A DNA stretch of 64,000 nucleotides, from NCBI GenBank assembly GCA_018402455.1, contig JAGYIG010000007.1, positions 1 through 64,000 of the forward strand. Reading direction: 5' to 3'. A program made the translations under genes and the position numbers. This DNA is from Opitutaceae bacterium (GTDB lineage: Bacteria; Verrucomicrobiota; Verrucomicrobiia; Opitutales; Opitutaceae). This document shows positions 17,585 through 25,904 of the stretch, piece by piece; positions within the stretch are counted from its first letter, which is position 1; each line of letters starts with the position of its first letter. Under the pieces are notes generated by a model. It saw only the letters and a list, made by a program, of their open reading frames with translations, was not told where the DNA came from and did no database searches.

Positions 17585-19858
17585 TCAGGCCTCGGTCGAC
17601 GCGCGTTCCCTCATCTGCACCGGCGAGGCCGCCACGTCGTCGAACAGCGGCTGACCATCCGCCAATAAGCGACCAAAACTCAATACTCCCGTGGGGCAAC
17701 TCTGCACGCAGGCCGAGCACCGCACGCACTCCGGATCCTCCATCGGCGCACCGCGATTCGCGAACGCCATCACGTCAATGCCTTGATGGCAGACCGAGGT
17801 GCAGATGTTGCAGGAAATGCATTTTTTCTTTTCCGCAAAGATCCGGAATTTGCTGAACCGCGTGTAGATGTGCATGAGCGCGGCCAACGGACACGCGAAC
17901 CGGCACCACACCCGGCCGGAATATTTGAAATAAAATCCGACCCCGATCACGCCACCAAACAGAATGTCGACAAACCACTTGTAGCTGAAGAACCAGGCGA
18001 CCGCCTTGCCCCCATCGGCGGACTTGCCTTCGAGCAACAAATCAAATGTCCGATCCGGCCAGCCCCACGGCGTCACCCACCCGACGATGCGCAGCACCAG
18101 CAACGCGAAGGCGGCCGCGAGGAACACTTGGCCGATCAGATTGACCCGATTCCAAATCGGACCGTGCGGCATCTTGTGACGGTGACGATCGCCCATCGTC
18201 TCGGCCAGCGCTCCGCACGAACAGATCCAGCCACAATAGGCGCCCTTGCCCCAGCGGTAGATCAGCCAGGGAATCAGCACAAAGGTCTGCAGAAACCCGA
18301 TGCCCAACCACCACCAATGCGGCGAGGCGGTGAACACGTTGTAGACATTGAGCGGCCACGCCAAAATGAAACCATAGGCGCGCCAGTAGGCCCGCGGGTG
18401 CTCCCCGACCGGCCAGGCCCCCGCGACGTAGTCCTCCCAGGGGATGTAGGGTTCAAACAAGTTGTTCGCGAACCACGAGCCGATCCCGCTGGTGAACAGG
18501 CCATTGTAGCCCATCCACGGCAAAACGATCTCCGGCAAGATGAAGAGCGGCAACCACTGCACCAACATCAGCGTCGTGGTTTGGCGCTTCACGTAGGGCG
18601 TGCGCTTGCGCCGCATTCGATCAATGCCAAAGACCAAGATGCAGGTGCTATACAGCATCGTGTAGTAAAACGACCGGGAGTGCATCGAGATGGCGATGGT
18701 GCCCAGCACGGTGGTGCGGTCGTTCCACTGCGCTTCCAGCGAGGCCGCCCAGTTGGACGGGTTGATCCAGCTCTCCGTCGGTCCGCCCGCTTTCCACGAG
18801 TAGACAAAGACACAGAACAACAGCAGAGCGGCCACCCCCACCCAGCCGCCCAGCTTGGTTTCTCCCTGAATCGAAATGCCGCTGCGTCGAAAAAAGTCCA
18901 ACGGCGGCTCCCGGCCGATCATCGTCATGACGGTGTCGTTGGCATACTCCTGTTCCCCGTCTTTGGTTTTCAGCCTGACGGAATCCGGCTCGATTTCCGC
19001 GACGGTGGAACGGAAGACAATTTTCGCCCCACTCCGGTGCACGGCTTCGACATTCTCGGACTTAGCCCGCGTGAAGGCGTCGCCCCGGTAACTCACGGTG
19101 ACCTCCGCGCCGGCATCCTGCAGCGCGGTCGCCGCCTCCAGCGCCGAATCACCTCCCCCCACGACCAAGACCCGCCGATCCTTAAAATCCGCCGGATCGT
19201 GCAGCCGATTCGCCACCTTTCCGAGGTCCTCCCCCGGCACGCCAAGTTTGCGGTGATTGCCGCTCCGGCCAATGGCCACAATCACCCGCCGGGCCTTGAA
19301 CGGGGCTCCCCCTTCATGGTGCAGTTCGATCAAGTCGCCTTTGCGCGCCAATCGCTCGATCCGCACCGGTTTGGTTTCAATACCCGCCGCGATGCGCTGG
19401 TCCTCCAACTCCTGCACCAAATCCTCTTTGACCGTGGCACTCAGCTTTAATTCTCCCGCCGGCTGCAGGTCGGTGGGATAGGTGAAGATCGGCTTGCCTT
19501 TGGGAAAATTCACGATCGTCGCCATCGGCTGGCTGGCCTCAAAAACCACAAAACGTAGTCCGCGTTTTTTCGCCTCCAAGGCCGCCGCCAGGCCCGCGAC
19601 GCCCCCCCCCACAATGGCCAGATCGGCCGGGCCGGAGTCACCGCCGACGGCTGACCCCAATTCCTCTGCCACCGCCATCACCGCCTTCGCGCCGGTGTCG
19701 GCGGCAAACTTCAGCAGCGGCACCCCGGAAAGGTCCCCCACCACGCGCACCCCGGGGACCCCGGTGGTGCCGTCGGCATTGACCGCCGGCAATTTCTCCA
19801 CCCGACCCGCGGGCCACTGCAAATGAAGCCAGTGGAAGTAGCGTTGAAGCGCGCCCAT
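17585..19858 (-). CDS. Fusion of FAD/NAD(P) oxidoreductase with membrane polyferredoxin (NosR/CcoG-like)
   Basis: 757 residues, two halves. Residues about 75-335: a two-dinucleotide-binding flavoprotein of the thioredoxin-reductase/YpdA type, with FAD loop VGGGVAGLAAALEA (from residue 83) and NAD(P) loop VVGGGDSALEAATAL (from residue 232). It has no CxxC redox pair. Residues about 337-670: six or seven membrane helices carrying GAYCGWICSCGALAET and RVWCRFACPLAAL, the polyferredoxin signature of NosR/NapH/CcoG proteins. Residues 680-721: two [4Fe-4S] clusters, C680-x2-C-x2-C-x3-C690 and C711-x2-C-x2-C-x3-C721P. The first 65 residues (VPGVRVVGDLSGVPLLKFA) resemble the terminal FAD-contacting segment of such reductases, placed at the front. 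It should move electrons from NAD(P)H to an unknown acceptor across or at the membrane. It starts 9 nt after the anti-sigma gene, so it is the third gene of that operon. Confidence 0.9.
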   Translation of the reverse strand: MGALQRYFHWLHLQWPAGRVEKLPAVNADGTTGVPGVRVVGDLSGVPLLKFAADTGAKAVMAVAEELGSAVGGDSGPADLAIVGGGVAGLAAALEAKKRGLRFVVFEASQPMATIVNFPKGKPIFTYPTDLQPAGELKLSATVKEDLVQELEDQRIAAGIETKPVRIERLARKGDLIELHHEGGAPFKARRVIVAIGRSGNHRKLGVPGEDLGKVANRLHDPADFKDRRVLVVGGGDSALEAATALQDAGAEVTVSYRGDAFTRAKSENVEAVHRSGAKIVFRSTVAEIEPDSVRLKTKDGEQEYANDTVMTMIGREPPLDFFRRSGISIQGETKLGGWVGVAALLLFCVFVYSWKAGGPTESWINPSNWAASLEAQWNDRTTVLGTIAISMHSRSFYYTMLYSTCILVFGIDRMRRKRTPYVKRQTTTLMLVQWLPLFILPEIVLPWMGYNGLFTSGIGSWFANNLFEPYIPWEDYVAGAWPVGEHPRAYWRAYGFILAWPLNVYNVFTASPHWWWLGIGFLQTFVLIPWLIYRWGKGAYCGWICSCGALAETMGDRHRHKMPHGPIWNRVNLIGQVFLAAAFALLVLRIVGWVTPWGWPDRTFDLLLEGKSADGGKAVAWFFSYKWFVDILFGGVIGVGFYFKYSGRVWCRFACPLAALMHIYTRFSKFRIFAEKKKCISCNICTSVCHQGIDVMAFANRGAPMEDPECVRCSACVQSCPTGVLSFGRLLADGQPLFDDVAASPVQMRERASTEA

Positions 19859-19867
19859 TAGCGTGAG

Positions 19868-20632
19868 TCAGAGCAGGGCGCGCAACGAGGCAAGATCTGT
19901 CGTGCTGGAGACCAGGTAGGCGAATTTTTCGTCCGCCCAGGCGACCGCGCTAAACGCACCTTTTTGGTGAAACATCGGATCGCGTTGCAGCGCATCGGGG
20001 GCAAACGCTTCGCGCGGGGCGATAAAAACGTGATACTTGCCGGAGGCCCGCTCGAAGCAGATCTCAAACACTTCGTGCCCCGCGACATCGATCGTGCGGC
20101 AGCCCATGGCTCGAAGGAGGCCGAGCGTGTGCAAAAGAGGCATGACCGCCGCGCTCAGCCGGTTGCCATCGTTGGTCAGCCACGCCCCGAATTCGCCCAG
20201 CGCGGCCGCCCGCGGTCCCGGCCCGTGTGCCCCGCCGAAATCCGCCATGGCGACTTTCAGCAGAGGGTCCATTCCGGGCAACAGCGCCAGCTTGGACGGG
20301 GACTCGGTCAGCGTCAGGGTGAAGGCCACCACCACGGCGGCGGCCACCGCCACGCCGAGGGCCCACGATCGCTGCCACCAGTGGGGCGATGGCTGCTCGG
20401 CCGAACTCATCATGGTCCCCGTTAAGATCGATTCCCGCAATCCGGCGGGCGCGGCCACTTCGGTGAGTTTGCTCGCCACGATGCGGTCAAACGCCTGTTC
20501 GCCATCGAACCATTGGCGCAACGTCGGATCGCGCTCGGCTTGGGCCAGCGCCTCGGCCATCGCGGGATCGTTGGCATCGGCCCCATTCGGCCGATAAGCG
20601 GTTAACATAAATTTCGCTTCTTGGTTGGTCAT
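19868..20632 (-). CDS. Probable anti-sigma factor, single-pass membrane protein
   Basis: 254 residues; not similar to any family I can name with certainty. Residues 1-85 are a charged helical cytoplasmic part, one transmembrane helix spans about 88-107 (WALGVAVAAAVVVAFTLTL), and about 145 residues follow outside the cytoplasm. That layout, and translational coupling to the ECF sigma gene (TAATG: stop and start share one base), are typical of anti-sigma factors. There is no zinc-binding HxxxCxxC motif. The outer domain contains GCRTIDVAGHEVFEICFE and a VFIAPREAF stretch, features of small anti-sigma-like proteins that may bind a periplasmic signal. The role is inferred from position. Confidence 0.72.
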   Translation of the reverse strand: MTNQEAKFMLTAYRPNGADANDPAMAEALAQAERDPTLRQWFDGEQAFDRIVASKLTEVAAPAGLRESILTGTMMSSAEQPSPHWWQRSWALGVAVAAAVVVAFTLTLTESPSKLALLPGMDPLLKVAMADFGGAHGPGPRAAALGEFGAWLTNDGNRLSAAVMPLLHTLGLLRAMGCRTIDVAGHEVFEICFERASGKYHVFIAPREAFAPDALQRDPMFHQKGAFSAVAWADEKFAYLVSSTTDLASLRALL

Positions 20633-21189
20633 TATTTACTCCCTCCTTGCTGGGCTTTGGGAAAGGGCACGATCGGAGATTCGCCGCGTTCGCCCGTTTC
20701 TTTGGCGGTCATAATTTTGCGCAATTGGGTTTTACCGCGCGACAGTCGGGACATCACCGTGCCAATGGGCACATCGAGAGATTCTGCGATTTCCTGATAA
20801 CTCAGGTCCTCCAAATAGAATAAGACCAACGGAGCACGGAACCCCTCGTCCACTTCCTGCAAGGCCTCCACCACTTGCTGGGCATCCATTTGGCGGGCAT
20901 AGTCGACGTCCTCCGCGGGCCGGTCCTGGACGGACGGCGGCAGGTCTTCGATGGACTGGGTGCGTTGCCCCCGTCGGTGTCCCCGCAGAAATTCCCGGTA
21001 GAGGGTGGTGAACAACCAAGTCTTGGCCTTCGACGTTTCGCGCAGCTGATGCCCGTTTTTGGCCCAGATGAAAAACGTCTGCTGGACCAGGTCACACGCG
21101 TCCGCCTCTCGCCGCGCCAAGCTAAGGGCGAATCGAAACAGCGGAGTGTAGTGCGCATCCACCAGCTGGGCGAAGACTTGGTTACTCAT
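20632..21189 (-). CDS. ECF-type RNA polymerase sigma factor
   Basis: 185 residues, the usual ECF size. Region 2 lies in about 8-80 (LFRFALSLARREADACDLVQ, then TWLFTTLYREFLRGHRR, the -10 binding helix) and region 4 in about 110-165 (APLVLFYLEDLSYQEIAESL then GTVMSRLSRGKTQLR, the -35 binding helix-turn-helix). It heads an operon with an anti-sigma-like membrane protein and the flavin/iron-sulfur fusion. By the usual logic of such operons it activates its own promoter when the membrane protein releases it. That promoter would be in the 91 bp between 21189 and the divergent SNF2 gene. Confidence 0.93.
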   Translation of the reverse strand: MSNQVFAQLVDAHYTPLFRFALSLARREADACDLVQQTFFIWAKNGHQLRETSKAKTWLFTTLYREFLRGHRRGQRTQSIEDLPPSVQDRPAEDVDYARQMDAQQVVEALQEVDEGFRAPLVLFYLEDLSYQEIAESLDVPIGTVMSRLSRGKTQLRKIMTAKETGERGESPIVPFPKAQQGGSK

Positions 21190-21280
21190 CGACGCTCAGA
21201 GCATGAGCCGCGTCGCCTTATTCCCAAATAGTTTCTTTCTCGTTCTCATTTTCGTTCTCTTTACCCTAACTGCCCCCTCC

Positions 21281-23749
21281 ATGCTGCGCCTTCTGCTTCC
21301 GCCCAACCTCGCCTCCACCGCCCCCCGCGATGCGATTGCGCTCAAAATCGAGGTGGACCTGAGCCGTCCGCCGCCCACGGAAATCCTCCCGGCTCTCGCC
21401 GCCTTGCAGCGCTTTGGGGCCGTGCCCGCTCCGGTCATGTTCCTGCAGTTGAACCGGAGCCAGTTGCGAGAGCTCACCACCCTGCTGCAGGGCCAACCCG
21501 TCTTCGCTTTCGTCAACGCCCCCACTAAGACCCTCCTTTGGGTGGGACCCCTCTTGCGTGGAGTCAGCGACCATCTGGGTAGCCCCGAGCCGGAACCCGT
21601 CGAGCCTTCCTCCGCTCCGTCTCCGCCGTCCGCCTCTCGGAAATCTGAATTCGTAAATCGTAAATCCAAAATTCCCGACGACCTCACGCCCATGCAGGTC
21701 GACGGCTCCGAGCACTTCCTGGCCATCACCCTGCCTTCCCGGGAATCCCACGCCTACGGTGCCGCCGTGGACTTGTTGAAGGAATATGGCTTTCGTCTCG
21801 AACCTTCCAACCGCCGGTGGTGGCTGCGCGATCGACATAAAACGCTGAATTTTCTCGCCAAGCACCTCACGACGCTCGAGGTCGAGTTCCGCGCCGAATT
21901 CACGCCCAACTTCAAGCGCAACACCGCGAAAATCATGCGGCCGGGGGTCGCCGCCGAGATCAAACAAACCGGCGATGAATTTGAGGTCACCCTCGGCCTC
22001 GCTGTCGGCTCCGCCTCGCCCGCCGCCCTCGCCCAAGCCATCACCGCCAATCGGGGCTATGTGGAATCCGAAGGCCAAATCATCCTGCTCGATCCTACCC
22101 ATGCCGCCAGGGTGGGCGCCGTGCAAAGCGCTCTGGCCGGCGCCCCCACCTCCCTCGCCGGAGTGCGTCAAACCCACCGAATTTCCGCGGCCCGCGCCGC
22201 CGAGATCGACGATCTCCTCGAGGCACTCTCCCCCGGCTACCAATCCCCGGCCTCTTGGCGGGAACGCAGCCGCGCCTTCCGCGACCTCACCAAGTTGCCG
22301 GCCGTAACCGTCCCCGGTCCCGCCGGTGAATTGCTGCGCCCCTACCAACGCCTCGGCGTGGCTTGGCTGGCTTACCTCCACCACCACCGCCTCGGCGGCG
22401 TCCTGGCCGACGAAATGGGCCTCGGCAAAACCCTCCAGGCCCTTGCGCTTCTAGCCGCCCTGCGGAAATCGGAAATCGTAGATCGGAAATCGGAATTTAT
22501 AAATGGGCCGGCCAAGCCGGCCCTCGTCGTCGCCCCGGCCTCACTGGTGGAAAACTGGCGCCGGGAGGCGGTCCGGTTCATTCCTCACTTCAAGGTTTTT
22601 GTGCACCACGGTGCCAGCCGACTGGAAGGATCCCCCGCGACCGGGAACTATGACCTGATTCTCACCTCCTACGCCACGCTGGCCAATGACCGGGGACTTT
22701 TCGCCAACGCATCCTGGCGGTGCGTGATCGCCGACGAAGCCCAGCACATCAAGAATCGACGCACCCGCAACGCCCGCGCCCTGCGCGCGCTGACGGCCGA
22801 AAGCCGCTTCCTGCTCACCGGCACCCCGCTGGAAAACTCCCTCAACGACCTGCGGGCATTGTTCGAGTTTCTCCTGCCCGGTTTTCTTAAACCCGTGCCC
22901 CCCGGACTTCGCGCCGATGAGCGCCAATGGCACGACGATCGGCTCCGCACCCAGACGGCGCCCTACCTCCTGCGCCGCCGGAAGATCGATGTCGCGCCGG
23001 AACTGCCCGCGAAGATCGAGCAGGTGGTTTACTGCGATCCCGCCCCGGAGCAAAAGGCGCTCTACCGCCGCACGCAGGAAGACAGCGAGCGTTCGCTGCT
23101 CGCCATGGAGGCCAAGGGGGCCAATTCCGGCGCCTTGCGCTTGGCGACCCTCACCCAGTTGCTCCGATTGCGGCAGGTGTGCTGCGATCCTCGCTTGGTT
23201 GAGCCCACCGCCCTGCCCGCGTGGTCGGCCAAGCTTGCTGCCTTTCGCGAGCTCATGGACGAGATCCTGGACGAGGGCCACCGCGTGCTCGTCTTCTCGC
23301 AGTTCACCAGCCTGTTGGCCCTGTTGCAGGAGGAGCTGAAGGCATCGGCCACGCCCTACTCCTATCTGGATGGCACGATGGCTCCCCGCGAACGACAGGC
23401 CGCCGTGGATGCCTTTCAATCCGACGAATCCATTCCCGTGTTCCTCCTTTCGCTCAAAGCCGGCGGCACGGGTCTCAATCTGACCGGGGCCGATACCGTC
23501 ATTCACTTTGATCCTTGGTGGAACCCGGCCGTCGAGGCCCAGGCCACCGATCGAGCCCACCGCATCGGTCAATCTCGCGTGGTCACCAGCTACAAGCTGA
23601 TCTGCAGCGGCACCGTCGAGGAACAGGTCATGGGCCTCCAGGCCACCAAACGCGCTCTGCTGGCCGATGTCTTTGAGGCCAGCGATGCCCTCTCCGCCCA
23701 GCTGGAGCTCGACGACTTGAGGGCGTTGCTCCGCCCCCCGAAGGGTTGA
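21281..23749 (+). CDS. SNF2-family DEAD/H-box ATPase (Swi2/Snf2 helicase-like)
   Basis: 822 residues. ATP-driven double-strand DNA translocase of the Snf2 family. Motifs in order: DEMGLGKTLQALALL (Walker A), APASLVENWRRE (Ia), IADEAQHIKN (Walker B DEAQ), LTGTPLENSLNDL (III), and in the second RecA domain VFSQFTSLL, SLKAGGTGLNLTGA and DPWWNPAVEAQATDRAHRIGQ (V-VI). The N-terminal about 330 residues are family-specific. Two short AT-rich repeat-derived segments are inserted in frame, RKSEFVNRKSK near residue 122 and RKSEIVDRKSEF near residue 396. The start at 21281 (MLRLLLPPNLAST) avoids an implausible hydrophobic N-terminus encoded by a 26-codon upstream extension from 21203. Divergent from the ECF operon and convergent with the PAS kinase. 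Confidence 0.92.
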   Translation: MLRLLLPPNLASTAPRDAIALKIEVDLSRPPPTEILPALAALQRFGAVPAPVMFLQLNRSQLRELTTLLQGQPVFAFVNAPTKTLLWVGPLLRGVSDHLGSPEPEPVEPSSAPSPPSASRKSEFVNRKSKIPDDLTPMQVDGSEHFLAITLPSRESHAYGAAVDLLKEYGFRLEPSNRRWWLRDRHKTLNFLAKHLTTLEVEFRAEFTPNFKRNTAKIMRPGVAAEIKQTGDEFEVTLGLAVGSASPAALAQAITANRGYVESEGQIILLDPTHAARVGAVQSALAGAPTSLAGVRQTHRISAARAAEIDDLLEALSPGYQSPASWRERSRAFRDLTKLPAVTVPGPAGELLRPYQRLGVAWLAYLHHHRLGGVLADEMGLGKTLQALALLAALRKSEIVDRKSEFINGPAKPALVVAPASLVENWRREAVRFIPHFKVFVHHGASRLEGSPATGNYDLILTSYATLANDRGLFANASWRCVIADEAQHIKNRRTRNARALRALTAESRFLLTGTPLENSLNDLRALFEFLLPGFLKPVPPGLRADERQWHDDRLRTQTAPYLLRRRKIDVAPELPAKIEQVVYCDPAPEQKALYRRTQEDSERSLLAMEAKGANSGALRLATLTQLLRLRQVCCDPRLVEPTALPAWSAKLAAFRELMDEILDEGHRVLVFSQFTSLLALLQEELKASATPYSYLDGTMAPRERQAAVDAFQSDESIPVFLLSLKAGGTGLNLTGADTVIHFDPWWNPAVEAQATDRAHRIGQSRVVTSYKLICSGTVEEQVMGLQATKRALLADVFEASDALSAQLELDDLRALLRPPKG
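21639..21675 (+). repeat. AT-rich intragenic mini-repeat, copy 1
   Basis: Three degenerate copies of a unit like (G)GAAATC / GTAAATC / AAATC in a row within GC-rich coding sequence. It encodes RKSEFVNRKSK in frame. Base composition is sharply different from the flanks. The same type of sequence recurs at 22463-22506. Confidence 0.75.
22463..22506 (+). repeat. AT-rich intragenic mini-repeat, copy 2
   Basis: Tandem units GGAAATC-GGAAATC-GTAGATC-GGAAATC-GGAATTT within the SNF2 gene, encoding RKSEIVDRKSEFIN in frame. It sits between ATPase motifs I and Ia, a surface loop position where an insertion is tolerated. Same family as the repeat at 21639-21675. Confidence 0.78.
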
Positions 23750-23797
23750 TTGCCTTCCGAACGAGCAATTGCAGCAGGCCGGCCCGCCGGAGCCGCG

Positions 23798-25873
23798 TCA
23801 GGTCTCCGACGTCGCGGCCGGCGGCTTGACCAGCGGTAAAACCGCTCGGACCACCGTGCCTCCTTCCGGCCGGTTTTCCAGCGTGACTTCCCCGCCCTCC
23901 AGATTGGCCCGTTCTTTCATGCCCAATATCCCCAGCGCCTGCCGGTTTGAGGGCTGCGACCAGTCGTGGCCGCTGCCGTTGTCCTGAATTTCCATCTTCA
24001 AGTTAGCGCCGTCGGTGCTCAGTTCGAGCACCACCTCCGAGGCCTCCGCATGCCGGACCACATTGGTCAGGGCCTCCTGCGCGATCCGAAAACAAGCCGT
24101 GGTCAAATCCCGCGACAGGGGTATCTCCTCCGCCAGCCCCCGGTATTCACAGGACAGGGCGGAGCGCGATTGCAACAGGTTCAACTCCCGGCGCAGCGCG
24201 GCCACGAGCCCGATTTGATCCAGCAAGGGAGGCCGCAAACCCGCCGCAATGCCTTGCACCGTTTTAACTATTTCGTCCACCAACCCATTCATGGCCACCA
24301 CCCGTTCCCGGGTGGACTCCATCTCCTTTTCGGGCATCCGCTCCAATCCTCGCTCCATCAAACGCAGGTCCATTTTCAGACCTGTCAATTGCTGCCCCAA
24401 CTCATCGTGCACCTCACGGGCGATCCGGCTGGACTCCTCCTCGCGAGCTTGTTGCACCCGCCCCACCAACTCGCGAAATTCCTGCCGCGACTTCTCCAGC
24501 GCCAACACCGCTTCTTTGCGGGAAGTGATGTTTTCGTGAGCCACCACCACCCGCTTGGGACCCGGTCCCTGTGTGCGGGAGATGTTCAACGCAAACCACC
24601 GTCTCTCGTCCGGCGAATGGCAGGGATACTCCGCATAATAGGTCTGCTCCCCATGCTGCAACACCGCTCGGATCGCGGCTCCGACATCGTGAGCCATTTC
24701 CGCATGCTGCCCCGCCCCCTGGTCGCAAACCGTAAGGTAGTTTGTGCCGATCCCGGTGCCGGACTGACTCCCATTTTCAGCCCCAAACTGTATCCAAGCG
24801 TCGTTGACCGCGATGATCACGCCCTGCTCATCCAACACACAGATGTTCGCCGTGAGAGCGTTGAGCGTCGCCCGGGCAAGTTCCTCCGAATGCCGGAGTC
24901 GCTCCTCCGCCAACTTGGCCTCGGTGATGTCCTGAATCGCCCCGGTCAATTTGGCCGGCCGACCGATTACCCAGGTCACCCGACCTTTCGTGCGAACATG
25001 GATCGGACGGCCTTGGTTCGTAAACATTTCCAACTCGAGATCGTAACCCTCCCCGTGGGTGCGGGCCGCCTCCAGCGCTGATTCCAGCAATCGCCTCGAG
25101 TCGGGCAGGTAACGGGCTAAGCCCGACTCCACGCTGGGATGGAAGGCCTCCGGCGACGTCTCGTGGATGTGATAAGTCTCCGGGGTCCAAAAGAGCTCCC
25201 CCGTGACCAGATCAAGCTCCCATCCTCCCACCTTGGCGATGGCCGCGGCGGCCTCCAGCAGCTTCGCGTTCATCCGCAAGGTAGCCTCAGCCTGTTCCTT
25301 ATCCGTGATGTCGATCGCCGATACGCGACAAGAGCTGCCTTCCGCCGACGGAATAGCCTCAATCTGCACGCGTTTGACGCCCCTCGTCGTATCTCGGGGA
25401 TAGACTGCCCCACTTTCGGCTCCCGACCACAGGGTGGCGGTCAGCCTTTGTTTTTCCGTACCCGCAAAAGTATTGGTCAAAAACTTCAAAAAGTCCTCCC
25501 GCTGATCGTCCGGGATAAATTGTTGAAACCGCTGACCGGCCAACCGCGCCCGCGCCGAGCCCAAGAGTTCTGCCCCCGCCAGGTTCAGATCACTGATTGT
25601 GCCGTTCACCGAAAGGGTGAAGTGTCCCATCGGCGCAAAATCGTAGAGCTCCGTGTAACGATTCAGGGCGGTCTCCATCCGGTCCCGCGTTTCGCACAAA
25701 TCCTCGTATTGCTGCTGCAATTCGACCTGATGCACCTGGAGTTCGTGCATCAGCCGCTTGGGATCTTGTTCCTCTGCATGGGGAGGCGGCGGTGCGGCGT
25801 CCTTTCCCCGCCGCAATCGCTCTTCGGCGGAGCGCCGCAGGTTCGGGTCTGGGGGATAATCGGGCGGGGGCAT
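23798..25873 (-). CDS. PAS-domain sensor histidine kinase (HisKA_3/NarX-like output)
   Basis: 691 residues, no membrane segment, so a cytoplasmic kinase. N-terminal charged coiled-coil (about 15-60), then three PAS/PAC regions: about 65-195 (ELYDFAPMGHFTLSVNGTIS), about 195-320 (LLEAAAAIAKVGGWELDLVT) and about 330-465 (LNALTANICVLDEQGVIIAV). The HisKA_3 dimer/phosphoacceptor domain follows with His in RIAREVHDELGQQLTGL, and a HATPase_c domain with RIAQEALTNVVRHAEA (N box) and GILGMKERANLEGG. Such kinases phosphorylate LuxR/NarL-type regulators, but none is encoded here. It begins 31 nt after the CheB-CheR fusion stop codon, so the two are co-transcribed. Start ATG at 25873. Confidence 0.92.
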   Translation of the reverse strand: MPPPDYPPDPNLRRSAEERLRRGKDAAPPPPHAEEQDPKRLMHELQVHQVELQQQYEDLCETRDRMETALNRYTELYDFAPMGHFTLSVNGTISDLNLAGAELLGSARARLAGQRFQQFIPDDQREDFLKFLTNTFAGTEKQRLTATLWSGAESGAVYPRDTTRGVKRVQIEAIPSAEGSSCRVSAIDITDKEQAEATLRMNAKLLEAAAAIAKVGGWELDLVTGELFWTPETYHIHETSPEAFHPSVESGLARYLPDSRRLLESALEAARTHGEGYDLELEMFTNQGRPIHVRTKGRVTWVIGRPAKLTGAIQDITEAKLAEERLRHSEELARATLNALTANICVLDEQGVIIAVNDAWIQFGAENGSQSGTGIGTNYLTVCDQGAGQHAEMAHDVGAAIRAVLQHGEQTYYAEYPCHSPDERRWFALNISRTQGPGPKRVVVAHENITSRKEAVLALEKSRQEFRELVGRVQQAREEESSRIAREVHDELGQQLTGLKMDLRLMERGLERMPEKEMESTRERVVAMNGLVDEIVKTVQGIAAGLRPPLLDQIGLVAALRRELNLLQSRSALSCEYRGLAEEIPLSRDLTTACFRIAQEALTNVVRHAEASEVVLELSTDGANLKMEIQDNGSGHDWSQPSNRQALGILGMKERANLEGGEVTLENRPEGGTVVRAVLPLVKPPAATSET

Positions 25874-25904
25874 GGGGTTGGGTCGAGGGCGGGGTGGCCG
25901 AGGG

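Noticed and set aside
17783..19450. A 555-codon open frame on the plus strand
   Set aside because: It is the complement of the flavin/iron-sulfur fusion gene; its translation is Arg/His/Pro-rich with no family motifs. GC-rich codon bias opens the opposite strand.
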